The position numbers and the translations under genes are program-made. This document shows, piece after piece, positions 14,292-15,850 of a stretch of 15,850 bases of DNA. Below the pieces are notes generated by a model. That model saw only the letters and a list, made by a program, of their open reading frames with translations. It was not told the DNA's origin and did no database searches. Numbering within the stretch: the first letter of the stretch is position 1; each line of letters begins with the position of its first letter. The stretch is from Deltaproteobacteria bacterium (GTDB lineage: Bacteria > Desulfobacterota > GWC2-55-46), in assembly GCA_016218095.1 (NCBI GenBank), contig JACREV010000133.1, positions 1 to 15,850 on the forward strand. The letters are read 5' to 3'.

Positions 14292-15850
14292 ATGATGAAC
14301 GCTTACATCGCGATACTCCCTCTTGCCGCCCTCGCCCTTTCGGCCTCCGTCGGCGTGCTTGCTCTCTCAAAACGGAAGGAGAGCGCGGCCTATGTGCCGC
14401 TCTCGCTCGGGCTCTTTACCCTCTCGGGCATGGAGGCGGGAGGGGCGCTTCTCCTTTCGGCGAATGGGCCGCTCCCCGCCGGGATCGGGCTCAGACTCTT
14501 GGTCGCGGGGTTCTCCGTCCTTCCCCTCCCCTGGCTCGCCTTCTCCGTCTCGTTCGGAAAGGCCGACCCCGTGGCCGAAGTCGCTGGCAGGGCCTACCCG
14601 CTGGCGGCCGTTCTGTTCCTCGCCACGCTCTTTGCGGTAAACTCAGGGTCGAGGTGGCTTGTGAGGTCCGCGTTTTTCGAAGGCGGCGGTCTGCCCGTCG
14701 CGCTCGATGACGGGGCCCTCCTCATCTCCGGGAGCGGCGGGAAATACCTTTTCCTGTACCTCGCCGTCTCTCTCGCCTCGTCCCTCGTTCATATCGAAAA
14801 CACGCTCAGGGCCGCGAGCGTCGCCGAGAGGCGCGAGATCAAGCACCTCGCCATAGGGGCCGCGGCGGTAATCGGGTTTTTCGCTTATCTATCGGCGCAG
14901 GCCCTCGTCCTCGGACGAGTCGGCATGCAAATGGTCCCCCTCACCTCGGCTGTAGTCATCGTATCCGGCGCGCTCATCGCCGTCTCGCTGATCAAAAGGG
15001 GGCTTAAAGGGGCAAAGGTCTCGGTATCGAGGCCGCTCGTATTCAACTCGATCACGGTCGCCGTAGTCTCTGCTTACCTCGCCGTGGCGCTCGCGGCCGC
15101 GTACGGCATAAAGAGGCTGAGTCTTCCGTCGGAGGGCTTCCTCGCGGCCTTCTTTCTCTTCCTGTCGTTCCTGGGGCTCTTTCTCCTCCTCTACGCCGAG
15201 AGGCTCAGGCGCAGGGCCGAGATATTCATCAGCAGGAACTTCTTCAGGCACAAGCACGAGTTCAGGGACAGGTGGATGGAATCGATAGACCTCCTCGGCC
15301 CGGACATGGACACAAGGGAGATAACCTCGTCGATCGCCAGGATGCTCGCCGGGGCCCTCGGGGCGAGCCCGGTCAGGGTCCTCGTCCTGGAGAGGGCCGG
15401 GCGGGTCTATCGCGATGACTCGACGGGGCTTGAGATACCATCGGCCCACCCGGTCGTCAAGCACGCGAGGGCGCGCCTCAGACCCTTTTCGATGAAAGAC
15501 CCTTCGGCCCTCCCCGGGGTCGGGGAGCTCGGGACCTCGACCGGGGCCGAGCTCTGCGCGCCGATGGCGACGACTAACGAGGTCGTCGGGCTCATCCTCC
15601 TCGGCCCCGACGTATCAGGCGTCCCCTATTGCGCCGACGATATCGACCTCCTGAGGGCCCTTTCCACCCATGCCGCCTCGCAGATCAGGAACATAATGCT
15701 CCGGGACCGGCTCTCATCCGCCATGGAGGCCGAGGTGCGCCACAGGATGTCGTCGTTCATCCTCCATGACCTCAAGAACCTCGCCAACGCCCTCTCGCTC
15801 GTAAGCCATAACGCGCGGACGAACATCACGAGGCCCGAGTTCCAGAGGGA
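14292..15850 (+). CDS. prsK: PrsK-like PEP-CTERM system sensor histidine kinase (3' end outside window)
   Basis: 519 codons are visible with no stop; the ATG at 14292 is followed directly by another at 14295 and neither has a strong ribosome site. The N-terminal 300 residues form about eight or nine membrane helices. A basic segment (301-325) leads to a GAF-like region (about 330-475) with ELCAPM, EVVGLILLGP and LLRALSTHAASQIRN. Then comes the His box FILHDLKNLANALSLVSHNA with H492 as the likely phospho-acceptor. This layout and the HDLKNL box are those of PrsK, the kinase paired with the PrsR sigma54-type regulator in EPS/PEP-CTERM loci. The ATP-binding domain lies beyond the window. The gene is divergent from the FN3/PKD gene and shares its 282-bp upstream region. 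Confidence 0.85.
   Translation, partial: MMNAYIAILPLAALALSASVGVLALSKRKESAAYVPLSLGLFTLSGMEAGGALLLSANGPLPAGIGLRLLVAGFSVLPLPWLAFSVSFGKADPVAEVAGRAYPLAAVLFLATLFAVNSGSRWLVRSAFFEGGGLPVALDDGALLISGSGGKYLFLYLAVSLASSLVHIENTLRAASVAERREIKHLAIGAAAVIGFFAYLSAQALVLGRVGMQMVPLTSAVVIVSGALIAVSLIKRGLKGAKVSVSRPLVFNSITVAVVSAYLAVALAAAYGIKRLSLPSEGFLAAFFLFLSFLGLFLLLYAERLRRRAEIFISRNFFRHKHEFRDRWMESIDLLGPDMDTREITSSIARMLAGALGASPVRVLVLERAGRVYRDDSTGLEIPSAHPVVKHARARLRPFSMKDPSALPGVGELGTSTGAELCAPMATTNEVVGLILLGPDVSGVPYCADDIDLLRALSTHAASQIRNIMLRDRLSSAMEAEVRHRMSSFILHDLKNLANALSLVSHNARTNITRPEFQR

Noticed and set aside
14195..14292. A sigma54 (-24/-12) promoter, expected from the PrsK/PrsR context
   Set aside because: I looked for GG-N10-GC on both strands of the intergenic region; the nearest candidates have wrong spacing (for example GG-N9-GC on the minus strand near 14197-14208).
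1..15850. CRISPR arrays, insertion sequences, rRNA or tRNA genes, prophage genes
   Set aside because: No regularly spaced repeats, transposase motifs, terminal inverted repeats or RNA gene signatures were seen; composition is even throughout.

Overview
The window is a GC-rich, gene-dense stretch from a Gram-negative-type bacterium. Codon choice is even throughout, with heavy use of AGG for Arg and ATA for Ile, and gives no sign of a recent insertion. A PrsK-type sensor kinase, a CFI-box C-terminal surface protein and a GEMM-I riboswitch with A at the ligand-specificity position together suggest an uncultured Deltaproteobacteria/Desulfobacterota-like lineage (Geobacter relatives) or a neighbouring phylum such as Nitrospirota. 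This assignment is inference; no marker gene is present.

Region 1 (2-12064, + strand) is one long exopolysaccharide/O-antigen type operon of eleven genes with overlaps or short gaps. In order: the C-terminal part of a Wzx-like flippase, a StrF/GT2-like glycosyltransferase, a polysaccharide pyruvyl transferase, a GT4 glycosyltransferase, an FrhB-type Fe-S/flavin oxidoreductase, a GT2 glycosyltransferase, a radical SAM/SPASM protein, glucose-1-phosphate cytidylyltransferase (RfbF), and three consecutive zinc-knuckle C-methyltransferase-family proteins. The last two methyltransferases are clear tandem paralogues. The set would build, decorate (pyruvyl, methyl, redox change) and export a repeat unit. 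CDP-glucose is made here, but the usual CDP-glucose 4,6-dehydratase is absent from the window.

Region 2 (12065-14291, mostly - strand) holds a secreted protein with three FN3 and two PKD domains and a CFI-box C-terminus, closed by a strong intrinsic terminator. Its 5' leader is the most interesting element of the window. It has a GEMM-I (cyclic dinucleotide) aptamer-like sequence, then a near-perfect 12-bp terminator hairpin with a U-tract, then a strong Shine-Dalgarno and the start codon. At the position equivalent to G20 of the Vc2 c-di-GMP aptamer the sequence has A, the signature of GEMM-Ib (3',3'-cGAMP) riboswitches. A pair of 10-bp direct repeats exactly 20 bp apart lies upstream in the divergent promoter region.

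Region 3 (14292 to the end, + strand) is the first 519 codons of a PrsK-like membrane histidine kinase, the sensor of the PEP-CTERM/exosortase regulatory pair, cut by the window edge just after its phospho-acceptor His box. Together the window links EPS synthesis, a secreted adhesin-like protein under likely cyclic-dinucleotide control, and an EPS/PEP-CTERM regulatory kinase.
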